A stretch of 64,000 nt of DNA, taken from assembly GCA_017531505.1 (NCBI GenBank), contig JAFXKX010000001.1:28960-92959 (forward strand), given 5' to 3'. Shown here piece after piece: positions 1 through 8,509 of the stretch (positions are counted from its first letter, which is position 1; every line of letters starts with the position of its first letter). This DNA is from Clostridia bacterium (GTDB lineage Bacteria > Bacillota > Clostridia > Christensenellales > Christensenellaceae). Below the pieces are notes generated by a model. It was not told the origin of the DNA. It searched no databases and saw only the letters and a program-made list of their open reading frames with translations. A program made the position numbers and the translations under genes.

Positions 1-1
1 T

Positions 2-166
2 CAGAATCCGTATCTGATGGGCTACAATGCAGTATATGCAATGTGTGACTATCTGAGAGACGGCGAGATCGAGATGGATCAGATCGTTCCTTACTGTGTA
101 GTAAAGCAGGATAATCTGGAATCTCCGGAAGTTCAGGAATATCTGGCTTCTATGAAGATCGCCTGA
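2..166 (+). CDS. Sugar ABC transporter substrate-binding protein, C-terminal end (partial)
   Basis: Only the last 54 codons are present; the gene enters from the left edge and stops with TGA at 164-166. The visible tail begins QNPYLMGYNAVYAM, the usual C-terminal helix signature of periplasmic-binding-protein-like sugar receptors of the ribose/LacI fold, where a Gln-Asn-Pro segment lines the ligand pocket. The family binds a sugar outside the membrane and delivers it to an ABC permease. The ligand cannot be told from this fragment, and the partner genes are outside the window. A strong terminator follows 40 bases later. Confidence 0.7.
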   Translation, partial: QNPYLMGYNAVYAMCDYLRDGEIEMDQIVPYCVVKQDNLESPEVQEYLASMKIA

Positions 167-206
167 TCAGGACAACGATCAAATCGTGTCGTTCACGTAA
201 AATAAA

Positions 207-240
207 AAACGCACCGGTATATGCCGGTGCGTTTTTCTTT
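207..240. terminator. Bidirectional intrinsic terminator between the sugar-binding protein gene and nrdG
   Basis: A 9-bp stem (ACGCACCGG / CCGGTGCGT) with a 6-base loop is flanked by a T-run on the right and an A-run on the left, so it can end transcription from both converging genes. It directly abuts the nrdG stop codon. Confidence 0.85.
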
Positions 241-770
241 TAGTCAAATAATTTTTTGGGCCCGCCCCAACGGGGGGAGTTTTGGATAATGGCCTTTTTT
301 GCCTGCAGAGAAGCGGCAACGTCGATAATACGCTGATTGCGCGAACCGCGGAAGGGGATCGCCAGACTGCGTTCTGCCAGAATAAAAGGGCCGTCGATAA
401 GCGTATCTGCCAATGCCAGCAATTGCGTCATGGTGCCGCCTTGCTCCAGTATCTGCTCAAAGGTATAGCCGGAATAGATCGCCAGTTCCAATCCTGCATC
501 GCGGATCATGACGGCCAGCGGGATCAGCGCCTCTGCCTGCAGCATCGGTTCGCCGCCCGAGAAAGTCACGCCTTTGAGCAAAGGATTTTGCCGGATCTGT
601 GCAAACAACGCCTCTGCAGTAACAAGGGTGCCGCCTTCCAGGGGCCAGGATTGGGGATTGTGACAGCCCGGGCAATGATGCAGGCATCCCTGCACAAATA
701 CCGTGGCGCGGATGCCGGGCCCGTCGGTGATAGAATCGTTGACAAAGCCGGCCAGACGGATATCAGACAT
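240..770 (-). CDS. nrdG: Anaerobic ribonucleotide reductase activating protein
   Basis: A radical SAM enzyme that installs the glycyl radical on NrdD. The [4Fe-4S]-binding motif CLHHCPGC (CX3CX2C) sits about 28 residues from the N-terminus, and a TFSGGEP motif follows as expected for SAM binding. I chose ATG at 770 (MSDIRLAG), which overlaps the nrdD stop by 8 bases and gives 176 residues; a longer reading to 809 lies wholly inside nrdD and adds non-conserved sequence. The overlap indicates translational coupling with nrdD. Function is required for DNA precursor synthesis without oxygen. Confidence 0.93.
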   Translation of the reverse strand: MSDIRLAGFVNDSITDGPGIRATVFVQGCLHHCPGCHNPQSWPLEGGTLVTAEALFAQIRQNPLLKGVTFSGGEPMLQAEALIPLAVMIRDAGLELAIYSGYTFEQILEQGGTMTQLLALADTLIDGPFILAERSLAIPFRGSRNQRIIDVAASLQAKKAIIQNSPRWGGPKKLFD

Positions 771-3087
771 GATGCTTGACTCTGTCGCGCTCTTCCGCAC
801 GTTTTGCATCGTTGAAACGGTCCAGCGTACCTACCAGATAACCGGTGATACGACGGATGCGCTCGATGGGTGCGCTGCCGTCTTCTTTGCGGCCGCAGCC
901 GGGGCATTCGTCATTGATGATGCCGGTATAACCGCAAACAGGGTCTCTGTCTACGGGGTGGTTGACAGAACCATAGCCGATGCCGGCTTCCTTCATGGCG
1001 CGGATGACAGATTCGAATGCGTCCACATTGTTGGCGGTATCACCGTCCAGCTCTACATAAGAGATGTGACCTGCATTGGTCAGCGCGTGATACGGTGCTT
1101 CCAAAGAGATTTTGTCAAATGCGGAAATGTTGTGATATACCGGTACATGGAAACTGTTGGTGTAGTATTCGCGGTCGGTAACGCCGGGGATCACGCCGTA
1201 CTTCTTCTTATCCATACGCACAAATCTGCCGGACAGGCCTTCTGCCGGGGTAGCCAGCAAAGAGAAGTTGAGCTGTTTTTCTTCGCTCAACTGATCCAGA
1301 TAATGGCGCATGAAACTGATGATCTCAAGGCCCAGATTCTGTGCTTCTTCAGATTCGCCGTGATGTTTGCCGGTCAGTGCGACCAGTGTTTCAGCCAGAC
1401 CGATAAAGCCGATGGACAAAGTGCCGTGGCGCAGTACGTCGTCCAGAGACTGATTGTCGTCCAGATCGTCGGAATTGATCCATACACCCTGACCCATCAG
1501 GAAGGGATAGTTCTTCTTTCTCTTTGCACACTGGATCGCAAAACGGTCGAGCAGCTGATCTACGACCAGTTCCATTTTGCGCTGCAGTTCATCAAAGAAC
1601 CATTCCAGATTGCCGTTGCTGCGGATAGCGATACGGGGCAGGTTGATAGAGGTAAAGCTCAGGTTGCCTCTGCCGAAGCTGATCTCCTTTTCGGGATCGT
1701 AGGTGTTGCCCATAACGCGGGTACGGCAGCCCATATAAGAGATCTCTGTCTCGGGATGACCGGGTTTATAATACTGCAGGTTGAAGGGGGCATCGATGAA
1801 GGAGAAGTTGGGGAACAATCTCTTGGCAGATACTTCACACGCCAAACGGAACAGGTCATAGTTGGGATCACCGGGGTTGAAGTTGATGCCTTCTTTTACA
1901 CGGAAAATATGGATGGGGAAGATGGCGGTCTCGCCATGGCCCAAACCTTCGTAACATGCCTTGAGTACGCTGTGGATGACCATGCGGCCCTCGGGAGAGG
2001 TATCGGTACCGTAGTTGATGGAAGAGAAGGGAGTCTGTGCACCGGCACGGCTGTGCATGGTGTTGAGATTATGGATGAGTGCTTCCATTGCCTGCTCGGT
2101 AGCGCGCTTGGTCTCGGCTTTTGCATGGGAAACGGCAAAATTACGCAGCCACAGCAGGGTTTCGGTATCCAGCTTGTCAGCCAGCAATTCTGCTTCCAAT
2201 GCGTCGTATGCTTCGCAGCCTGCCAGACAGGGGTATACACCGGGGTGTTCTTTTTCGATATCTGCGATCATTGTGCGCATCTGCTTTTCGGTGATGCCTG
2301 CTTCGGGTGCACGGAATTCAGATGCCTTTGCAAAGTTGGCGGCATACAGACGCTTGAAGGTTTTTGCAACACCGATAGCCAGACCGTAGTCAAAGTTGGG
2401 GATACTCTGGCCGCCGTGCTGGTCGTTCTGATTGGACTGGATAGCGATACAGGCCAATGCAGAATAGCTGGCGATATCGTTGGGCTCACGCAGGAAACCG
2501 TGACCGGTGGAGAAGCCGTCCTTAAACAACTTTACGATATCGATCTGACAGCAGGTAGTGGTCAGCGTATAGAAATCCAGGTCATGGATATGGATGTCGC
2601 CCTCGGAGTGCGCGCGGCTCTGCTCGGGAGACAGGATGTTTTTGATATAGTAATCCTTTGCACCTTCGGAACCATACTTGAGCATGGAACCCATTGCGGT
2701 GTTGCCGTCGATATTGGCGTTGTCGCGCTTCATATCGCTGTCTTCGGCGTCGGCAAAGGTGATCTCGTCATACGCACGCATCAGCTTGGTGCTGCGTTCT
2801 CTGACGCGGGTACGCTCTGCACGGTACAAAATGTATTTCTTGGCGATCAAGGGATAGCCGTTTTCCATCAACACGGTTTCAACGATATCCTGAATATCCT
2901 CTACACCGGGCTCACCGCCGGCGAAACGCTCGATCAGTTTCTGCTCGGCCTTCTGTGCAAGGCGCAGAGACTCCTGCTCGGAAGTTTTTCTGCCGCTGGC
3001 CTCCATAGCCTTCTGAATGGCTACCCGGATCTTGGTGATGTCATACGGTACAAGACGTCCGTCACGTTTGCGGATGGCTTTGAACAT
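763..3087 (-). CDS. nrdD: Anaerobic (class III) ribonucleoside-triphosphate reductase
   Basis: A 774-residue glycyl-radical enzyme reducing NTPs to dNTPs. The N-terminus (MFKAIRKRDGRLVPYD) is an ATP-cone, the allosteric domain of the family. The C-terminus has the zinc-site cysteines (C718, then CPGC at 728-731) and the radical loop RRITGYLVGTL, with the radical glycine at about residue 749. An AGGAG ribosome site lies 6-10 bases before the ATG. It forms an operon with nrdG downstream. The upstream region has a good promoter, a putative NrdR box and an unusual leader hairpin, each listed separately. Confidence 0.95.
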   Translation of the reverse strand: MFKAIRKRDGRLVPYDITKIRVAIQKAMEASGRKTSEQESLRLAQKAEQKLIERFAGGEPGVEDIQDIVETVLMENGYPLIAKKYILYRAERTRVRERSTKLMRAYDEITFADAEDSDMKRDNANIDGNTAMGSMLKYGSEGAKDYYIKNILSPEQSRAHSEGDIHIHDLDFYTLTTTCCQIDIVKLFKDGFSTGHGFLREPNDIASYSALACIAIQSNQNDQHGGQSIPNFDYGLAIGVAKTFKRLYAANFAKASEFRAPEAGITEKQMRTMIADIEKEHPGVYPCLAGCEAYDALEAELLADKLDTETLLWLRNFAVSHAKAETKRATEQAMEALIHNLNTMHSRAGAQTPFSSINYGTDTSPEGRMVIHSVLKACYEGLGHGETAIFPIHIFRVKEGINFNPGDPNYDLFRLACEVSAKRLFPNFSFIDAPFNLQYYKPGHPETEISYMGCRTRVMGNTYDPEKEISFGRGNLSFTSINLPRIAIRSNGNLEWFFDELQRKMELVVDQLLDRFAIQCAKRKKNYPFLMGQGVWINSDDLDDNQSLDDVLRHGTLSIGFIGLAETLVALTGKHHGESEEAQNLGLEIISFMRHYLDQLSEEKQLNFSLLATPAEGLSGRFVRMDKKKYGVIPGVTDREYYTNSFHVPVYHNISAFDKISLEAPYHALTNAGHISYVELDGDTANNVDAFESVIRAMKEAGIGYGSVNHPVDRDPVCGYTGIINDECPGCGRKEDGSAPIERIRRITGYLVGTLDRFNDAKRAEERDRVKHHV

Positions 3088-3145
3088 AGAATTTTCTCCT
3101 CTTATATCTGCTCTTTGGCGATGGGATATGGTGTTTGATTCCGAT

Positions 3146-3176
3146 AAAAAAGCACTGCCTGTAAAAGGCTGTGCTT
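3146..3176 (-). terminator. Terminator-like hairpin in the nrdD leader
   Basis: On the minus strand a 6+3 bp stem (AAGCAC, T-T mismatch, GCC; 7-base loop) is followed by six T residues. It lies downstream of the predicted nrdD promoter and about 60 bases before the start codon, so it is inside the transcript leader and may act as an attenuator. The plus strand reading is also T-rich, but no plus gene ends here. Confidence 0.6.
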
Positions 3177-3194
3177 CTTTGCTTTTGTATATTA

Positions 3195-3223
3195 ATGATA
3201 AGGGATAATCGGGCGGATGTCAA
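3195..3223 (-). promoter_or_regulatory. nrdDG promoter
   Basis: Minus-strand TTGACA (3223-3218), 17-base spacer, TATCAT (3200-3195). The -35 is a perfect match and the -10 matches 5 of 6. The predicted start near 3188 gives a leader of about 100 bases that includes the hairpin at 3146-3176. Confidence 0.75.
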
Positions 3224-3243
3224 TGTAAATGCGACAAATATCT

Positions 3244-3259
3244 ACACAAAATATAGTAT
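3244..3259. promoter_or_regulatory. Candidate NrdR box
   Basis: ACACAAAATATAGTAT matches the NrdR operator consensus (acaCwAtATaTwGwgt) at 14 of 16 positions. It lies about 20 bases upstream of the -35 of nrdDG. NrdR normally binds two boxes about 31-32 bases apart; I found no convincing second copy at that spacing, so this is a candidate only. Confidence 0.5.
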
Positions 3260-3288
3260 ATCCAAAATATGGGATGCGCTATCGATTG

Positions 3289-3876
3289 TTATTCGACAGG
3301 ATACATCGATTTGCCGGGCAAGTGCACGCAAATGGCCTTTACTGCCGCTGCCTCCGCAGGATCGTGGCTGGTAAACAGGCATAATTTGCCCGCGGTATGG
3401 GTCAGTACTATGTTGTAAAGAGATGCTTTTGCATCGGTATCCAATCCGGTAAATGCCTCGTCAAACAGATAAAAGTCTCCGTCGGCGGCAAGGGCGCGGG
3501 CGATAGCGGCGCATCGGCGCATTCCGCCGGAGAGGGCTGTCGGCAGGGCATCGGCAAACCCGTCCAGCCCAACGGCTTTTATCCAAAAATCAGCATCCTT
3601 TCGCCGGCATACAAGGGCGATGTTTTGGCGGACGGTAGACCAGGGCAGCAGGCGGTCTTCCTGAAATACATAGGCGCATTTTCCCATGCCGCCGGATATG
3701 CGGCCGGCATCAGGGTTGGTCAAGCCGCATGCCAAACGCAGCAGGGTAGTTTTACCGCAGCCGGAAGGCCCCATCAGACAGTACCGTTCCCCTTCCCGGA
3801 AGGTATAGGAGAAGTTTTCAAGCACGGGCAAGCCGTCGAAGGATTTGCTGACGTGTAAGAATGTCAGATCAGCCAT
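3289..3876 (-). CDS. ABC transporter ATP-binding protein (nitrate/sulfonate/taurine type)
   Basis: ATPase subunit of an importer encoded with the two genes upstream on the same strand. Visible motifs are Walker A GPSGCGKTT, Q-loop FQEDRLLPW, signature LSGGMRR, Walker B YLFDEAF and switch-region histidine in TSHD. At 195 residues it is shorter than the usual 240-260 because the C-terminal part is missing. Walker B reads DEAF where relatives usually have DEPF; the catalytic Glu is kept. ATG at 3876 overlaps the permease stop by one base (TGATG) and has an AGGAGGTGC ribosome site. Substrate unknown. Confidence 0.88.
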   Translation of the reverse strand: MADLTFLHVSKSFDGLPVLENFSYTFREGERYCLMGPSGCGKTTLLRLACGLTNPDAGRISGGMGKCAYVFQEDRLLPWSTVRQNIALVCRRKDADFWIKAVGLDGFADALPTALSGGMRRCAAIARALAADGDFYLFDEAFTGLDTDAKASLYNIVLTHTAGKLCLFTSHDPAEAAAVKAICVHLPGKSMYPVE

Positions 3877-4613
3877 CAAAGCACCTCCTTTTTGGCGGGC
3901 ACCAGCTTACGGATACATTGTTCCAGCAAGATGCTCAGCAATATGACCACCAAAGTCCAGGCAAACAGATCGGTTGTTTCCAGATAGATCTTGGCATCGT
4001 AGAGAGAAGCACCGATAGAAAAATCGGGATGACAGAGTACCTCTGCCGCTACGCCGGATTTCCATGCCAGTCCCAATGCCGTTACGGCAGCAGAGGCGAT
4101 ATACGGGCGCAGCGAGGGCAGATAGATGTGCCGCAGCATAGCAGTGTGACTGAGCCCAAAGGTGTGTCCCATTTCCAGCAGCGCGGTATCTGTCTGAAGA
4201 TATCCGTCACGGATATTCTGCCAGGAGATGCTGAGTACCATCAGCATGCTGATGAGTACGGGGACCAGCTCGGTATGCAGCCACAACAATACCAATATGA
4301 TAAAAGAACTGACCGGCGTGGCGCGTACGATATACAGCAGCGGCTGCAGGATACCGGCGATCACCTGCCAACGGGCGGTGGCGATGCCCAGTACAAATCC
4401 GAGGATCATACCCAACAGATATCCTGCCAAAATACGCAGCAGACTGGCACCTACAGATGCCCAGAATGCCCCGTCTGTACACAAGGTGACCAATCGCCCG
4501 GCAACAGCCACAGGATCGGGCAGCAGCAGTGTCTGCCCGACCAGCATACCGGCAATCTGCCATATACCGATCCATAATGCTCCGATCAGGAAACAGCGCA
4601 ATAGTTTACGCAT
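3876..4613 (-). CDS. ABC transporter permease (nitrate/sulfonate/taurine type)
   Basis: A membrane protein of 245 residues with about six hydrophobic segments and the cytoplasmic coupling motif region near ALGLAWKSGVAAEVL, typical of SsuC/TauC-like BPD permeases. ATG at 4613 begins MRKLLRCFLIGALW; upstream in-frame sequence is not protein-like. It is separated from the substrate-binding gene by a terminator hairpin and is translationally coupled to the ATPase. It would carry the small organic or inorganic ligand delivered by the lipoprotein. Confidence 0.88.
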   Translation of the reverse strand: MRKLLRCFLIGALWIGIWQIAGMLVGQTLLLPDPVAVAGRLVTLCTDGAFWASVGASLLRILAGYLLGMILGFVLGIATARWQVIAGILQPLLYIVRATPVSSFIILVLLWLHTELVPVLISMLMVLSISWQNIRDGYLQTDTALLEMGHTFGLSHTAMLRHIYLPSLRPYIASAAVTALGLAWKSGVAAEVLCHPDFSIGASLYDAKIYLETTDLFAWTLVVILLSILLEQCIRKLVPAKKEVL

Positions 4614-4647
4614 AAAAACCTCTCTATATAAAATACAGCCGACCACA

Positions 4648-4677
4648 CAAAAAGGGGCGTACATCAACGGTACGCCC
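4648..4677 (-). terminator. Intra-operon terminator between the substrate-binding and permease genes
   Basis: An 8-bp perfect stem (GGGCGTAC / GTACGCCC) with a 7-base loop, followed on the minus strand by five T residues. It lies between genes 1 and 2 of the ABC operon, 35 bases before the permease start, so it should raise the ratio of binding protein to membrane components by partial termination. Confidence 0.75.
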
Positions 4678-4683
4678 GGCAAG

Positions 4684-5709
4684 TTACGGAATATAGTAGA
4701 AGCTGTCATCCGGCAGAGTGCCGCCCACTGCGGCGGGATTTGCTTCGTAAAGGATCTCGAGGAAAGGCTTGAGCGCGTCGCGCATGGTGGCGCCGCTGAT
4801 ATAAGCCACGCCGCAGGAAGGCAATGCTTCTTCGGCCAATTCGGCATTGGCCATGATGCCGTATTTTGCAACAAGGGCGGCGGTCTCTTCGGTATGGATA
4901 GATACATAACTGATGGAATTCAGGTATTCCTGCAGGAAGAGATCCACGGCATCTTTATTCTGCTCGACAAAATCTTTGCGGGCAACGACGCATCCCATGA
5001 CCATAGCTGCATTACTGTCGGTGGCTTCCCATGCATCGCCTACATTGACGCAGATGATGAGGTCTTCCAGCTTGTCCTGCGCGACGGTGACAAAGGGCTG
5101 CGGTAGCAGCGCAATAGTTTCCTTGCCGGCAGCCAGCTGAGAGAGTACTTCGCTGTGCTCGGAATAATATTGGATGGTCACTTTATCGGTGAGACCGTTG
5201 GCCTCCAGGATGTATTTGAGTACATACTCGGGGGTGGAACCCTGTCCGGCCATGGCAATGGTCTTTCCGGCCAGCCCGGCGAGGGTCAGTTGTTCTTCCT
5301 CGGTCTGTACAATATACAGATTGCTCAGGGTATTGAGTGCCAGTACCTGAATGTTGCCATTTGTCTTTGCGTACAGGGTGGCGGCCAGATTGGCGGGAAT
5401 GGCAGCAATATCTGCCTGGCCGGAGGTCAGCTTGCCCACGATATCTGCCGGGGCGGTGGTCAGAGAGAAGGTGTAGTTGCCTTTGGCGGTACCGTTGTCA
5501 GATGCATCCATCAACTGTACCAGACCCATGCCGGTAGGGCCGGAAATAGCATATACACGGACGGGATCCTCTGTGGCGGCGCCCTGATGGGGGAGACCTG
5601 CATCAGAAACCACCTGCGCAGGGGCGGCGGCTTCACCGCAGCCAAACAGACTCATACACAATATCAGCAATGCACAGAGCAATGCAGTTTTTTTCATAAT
5701 ATATTTCAT
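4684..5709 (-). CDS. ABC transporter substrate-binding lipoprotein (NMT1/THI5/SsuA-like)
   Basis: A 341-residue extracellular receptor. A hydrophobic signal ends in the lipobox SLFGC, followed by a low-complexity Glu/Ala/Pro linker. The body has the two-lobed periplasmic type II layout of nitrate/sulfonate/pyrimidine-precursor receptors (segments VRVYAISGPTGMG, LAGKTIAMAGQGSTPEY). ATG at 5709 was chosen because an AAAAGGAGTG site precedes it at about 12 bases; a second ATG at 5697 is possible. First gene of the importer operon. Ligand unknown. Confidence 0.87.
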   Translation of the reverse strand: MKYIMKKTALLCALLILCMSLFGCGEAAAPAQVVSDAGLPHQGAATEDPVRVYAISGPTGMGLVQLMDASDNGTAKGNYTFSLTTAPADIVGKLTSGQADIAAIPANLAATLYAKTNGNIQVLALNTLSNLYIVQTEEEQLTLAGLAGKTIAMAGQGSTPEYVLKYILEANGLTDKVTIQYYSEHSEVLSQLAAGKETIALLPQPFVTVAQDKLEDLIICVNVGDAWEATDSNAAMVMGCVVARKDFVEQNKDAVDLFLQEYLNSISYVSIHTEETAALVAKYGIMANAELAEEALPSCGVAYISGATMRDALKPFLEILYEANPAAVGGTLPDDSFYYIP

Positions 5710-5737
5710 AGGAAAAATACACTCCTTTTCTCGAATT

Positions 5738-5766
5738 ATTGTAACCAAGACCTATGGGAAAGTCAA
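5738..5766 (-). promoter_or_regulatory. Promoter of the ABC importer operon
   Basis: Minus-strand TTGACT (5766-5761), 17-base spacer, TACAAT (5743-5738). Five of six matches in each box. It lies back to back with the promoter of the beta-propeller gene. Confidence 0.75.
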
Positions 5767-5777
5767 GGAAGCGGGAG

Positions 5778-5822
5778 TTGCGGCTATCCGCAAAAACGGG
5801 TATACTGTAAGCAAGTACCCGT
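5778..5822 (+). promoter_or_regulatory. Promoter of the beta-propeller gene, with an overlapping inverted repeat
   Basis: TTGCGG (5778-5783), 17-base spacer, TATACT (5801-5806). A 7-bp inverted repeat, ACGGGTA (5796-5802) and TACCCGT (5816-5822), brackets the -10 and start point, a typical position for a repressor operator. The -35 is weak (3 of 6). Confidence 0.55.
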
Positions 5823-5850
5823 CGTATATGACGGTCAAGAGGTAGTATTT

Positions 5851-7494
5851 GTGAAAACCAGCAGATTATTTCGTATGTTTATGATGGCGCTGGGGATGGT
5901 CGTTATGGCCATTTTGCGCCCGTTCCGTAAGTTTACAAAATTAAAGCAGTATACAACGTCCGCGCCGGCAGATGATGCGTTGCCCCATGCGGTAGAGGCT
6001 ACCCGCCCCGAAGCCCATGGCATTGTGGCGGAATTGGAAGTGGATGGTCAGCCTGCGGCGCAGTATCGGCGTGCGGCGGATGTTCATGTAGATCCGGATG
6101 CATCCTATGCAGCGCATGAGGGTATCGTTACCTTCCGTGGTGATCACCTGCGCAGTGGTGCGGCATACGGCAATGCACAGCTTCCGCAAAAGCAGCTGGA
6201 GGTCAAGTGGACGGCAACTACCGGCAAACTGGCAAAAGGCTATGGCAAAGGCTTTTGGACAGGCAGTGGCTGGACAGGTCAGCCGCTGATCATCCGCTGG
6301 ACGCAGGATCAGAAACAATACATGGATATGTATGAGGAAAAGAAGCACAAGGAAGATCTTACCGAGGTCATTTATTCTACCATGGATGGCAATGTCTATT
6401 TCCTCGATCTGGAGGACGGTACCGCTACTCGTGATATGTTGAAGGTAGGTCTGCCCTTCAAAGGCGCGGGCGCAGTACATCCGTCTTTGCCGATTTTGCA
6501 TCTGGGCCCCGGCGACTCGGGCGCAGGAGAGGGTGAATACGCGCGGGCATATCTGTATAGTCTGCAGGATAGCAGCAAACTGTTGGAATACGGCGGCGAA
6601 GATCCTTTCTCCATCCGCAGCTTCTGTGGATTTGACAGTGCGCCGTTGTTCTTTGATGACTATATTTTCGAACCGTCGGAAAACGGTATCATCTATACCT
6701 TCAAACTCAATGCCAAGCAGGATGCGCAGGGTAAGATCAGCATCGATCCCTCGGAATTTGTCAAACTGCGGTACAAGACCGCCCGCTCCAGCGAGGAGGC
6801 ATATTGGCTGGGTATGGAGGACAGCCCGGTCATGTGGAAAAATTATCTGTATATTGCAGATAACGGCGGCACCATGCTGTGCGTAGATGTCAATACCATG
6901 CAGGTGGTATGGACGCAGGATGTGGTGGACGATACCAACGGTTCTGCCGTCTTTTCTATGGAAGACGGTCATCCGTATCTGTATATCGGTACTTCGCTGC
7001 ACTGGTCTCCCAGCAAACGCTTAAGACTGGGTGATTGCCCCATCTTCAAGCTGGATGCCATCACCGGCGAATATGTATGGATCCGTTCCTACTTCTGCAA
7101 CACCATTGCAGGCATCTCCGGCGGAGTGCAGGCTACCCCCGTGTTGGGCAAGGGCGATATTGCAGATCTGGTGGTATTCCCGGTGGCACGTACGCCCAGT
7201 GTACGAAACGGTATTGTGGTCGCGCTGGATAAAAAGACCGGTAAAGAGGTATGGCGCTATGGTCTGAAGGCCTATGCGTGGAGTTCTCCGGTGGCAGTGT
7301 ACGACAGCGAAGGAAAGGCGTATCTGCTGCAGGGCGATTCCGCAGGCACGCTGCATCTGCTGGACGGGCGCACCGGCAAACTGCTGCACAAGATCGAACT
7401 GGGTGCCAATATCGAGGCCAGCCCGGCGATCTTTGGCGATACGCTGGTGGTAGGCACCCGTGGACAGAAGATATACGGTATCTCGCTGAAATAA
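5851..7494 (+). CDS. Membrane-anchored PQQ-like beta-propeller protein
   Basis: 547 residues: one N-terminal membrane segment (MFMMALGMVVMAIL) followed by a large outside domain with repeated beta-propeller blades such as YLYIADNGGTMLCVDVNTM, GIVVALDKKTGKEVWRYG and GTLHLLDGRTGKLLHKIEL. The 'ALDxxTGxxxW' pattern is that of PQQ/quinoprotein-like WD40 propellers. No dehydrogenase catalytic residues are evident, so it is more likely a binding or scaffold protein on the cell surface. The start is a GTG at 5851 with AAGAGG upstream; ATG at 5875 is the alternative. Own promoter and terminator, so monocistronic. Confidence 0.8.
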   Translation: MKTSRLFRMFMMALGMVVMAILRPFRKFTKLKQYTTSAPADDALPHAVEATRPEAHGIVAELEVDGQPAAQYRRAADVHVDPDASYAAHEGIVTFRGDHLRSGAAYGNAQLPQKQLEVKWTATTGKLAKGYGKGFWTGSGWTGQPLIIRWTQDQKQYMDMYEEKKHKEDLTEVIYSTMDGNVYFLDLEDGTATRDMLKVGLPFKGAGAVHPSLPILHLGPGDSGAGEGEYARAYLYSLQDSSKLLEYGGEDPFSIRSFCGFDSAPLFFDDYIFEPSENGIIYTFKLNAKQDAQGKISIDPSEFVKLRYKTARSSEEAYWLGMEDSPVMWKNYLYIADNGGTMLCVDVNTMQVVWTQDVVDDTNGSAVFSMEDGHPYLYIGTSLHWSPSKRLRLGDCPIFKLDAITGEYVWIRSYFCNTIAGISGGVQATPVLGKGDIADLVVFPVARTPSVRNGIVVALDKKTGKEVWRYGLKAYAWSSPVAVYDSEGKAYLLQGDSAGTLHLLDGRTGKLLHKIELGANIEASPAIFGDTLVVGTRGQKIYGISLK

Positions 7495-7506
7495 TCGAAC
7501 GCATAG

Positions 7507-7536
7507 AAAAAGCACCCTTTGGAGGGTGCTTTTTTG
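7507..7536. terminator. Bidirectional intrinsic terminator
   Basis: Stem AAAAGCACCCT / AGGGTGCTTTT with a TTGG loop, A-run left and T-run right. Serves the propeller gene and the convergent kdgK-eda operon. Confidence 0.88.
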
Positions 7537-7546
7537 ATAGTTGTGA

Positions 7547-8509
7547 TTACGCACGTACAAAGTGGATGGCAAATCCGCTAAATTCCTGCTGCAGATAAAA
7601 TACCCGCAGCCCCTGATCGTCATATTCATAACTATCGGGATTGGCTGGCAAGCCCCGCTGCGCCAGATGATAAATGGCACGATGGATGTCGCGGCAATAA
7701 AAAGCGATGTGCCCCTTGCTGCCGCGGAAGGTGAACTTGATGACTTCCATATGCGGACCGACAAAGGTGGATTTGGGATTGTCTGCCGGGGCAGCACCCA
7801 ATAATGTGGAGAACAGGGCAGCTACCTGTGCAGCCTCTGTCTCGTCGGCATTATTGATGCCCAGATGCGCAAAACGCAGATCCAGCATGGCGTTTACCGC
7901 TTTGCGGCACAACGCAGTGATCCCTGCATAGTCGCCTTGGGCAAGCAGATCTTTGGGGACCATCCAACTGCCTCCGCAGGCCAATACATTGGGCAATGCC
8001 AGATAGTCGGCCACATTTTGTGCAGAGATACCGCCGGTGGGTACAAAGCGGACGCCGGGGTAGGGACCGCGCAATGCCTTCAGCATGGCGATACCGCCTG
8101 CGGCAGCGGCAGGGAAGAATTTCAGAGTGTCCAGCCCCAATGCAAGGGCAGATTCGATTTCGGTTGGGGTCGTTACGCCGGGCAAAACGGGCAGTTCATG
8201 GGCCTGACACCAACGGACGACCTCGGGGTTCAGCCCGGGGCTGACGATATAGCGGGCACCTGCCTCCATAGCCTGCCGGGCCATGGCCACAGAAGTGACG
8301 GTGCCTGCACCTACCAGCAGCTCGGGAACTTCTTTGCTGATACGGGCGATGCTTTGCGCGGCGGCGTCGGTACGGAAGGTGATTTCGGCCGTGGCAATAC
8401 CGCCTGCCAGCAATGCACGGGCAGTGGGTACAGCCTGTGCGGCGTCTTCCAGTACTACTACAGGGATAATGCCGATACGGGATAATGTTTCGGTGACAGA
8501 CAGGATCAT
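7547..8509 (-). CDS. eda: KHG/KDPG aldolase with C-terminal glyoxalase-like domain
   Basis: Residues 1-205 are a class I 2-keto-3-deoxy-6-phosphogluconate aldolase: AEITFRT carries the catalytic Glu, TLKFFPA the Schiff-base Lys, and FVPTGGI the phosphate site. It would cleave KDPG to pyruvate and glyceraldehyde-3-phosphate. Residues ~210-320 are an extra domain (IKFTFRGSKGHIAFYCRDI, GFAIHFV) resembling one glyoxalase/VOC module; normal Eda is about 210 residues. ATG at 8509 overlaps the kinase stop as ATGA. Works directly after the kinase in ketodeoxygluconate breakdown. Confidence 0.9.
   Translation of the reverse strand: MILSVTETLSRIGIIPVVVLEDAAQAVPTARALLAGGIATAEITFRTDAAAQSIARISKEVPELLVGAGTVTSVAMARQAMEAGARYIVSPGLNPEVVRWCQAHELPVLPGVTTPTEIESALALGLDTLKFFPAAAAGGIAMLKALRGPYPGVRFVPTGGISAQNVADYLALPNVLACGGSWMVPKDLLAQGDYAGITALCRKAVNAMLDLRFAHLGINNADETEAAQVAALFSTLLGAAPADNPKSTFVGPHMEVIKFTFRGSKGHIAFYCRDIHRAIYHLAQRGLPANPDSYEYDDQGLRVFYLQQEFSGFAIHFVRA

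Noticed and set aside
703..3138. Long plus-strand open frame of about 810 codons opposite nrdD
   Set aside because: It is antisense to a clear nrdD gene, has no recognisable motif, and arises from codon bias of the real gene.
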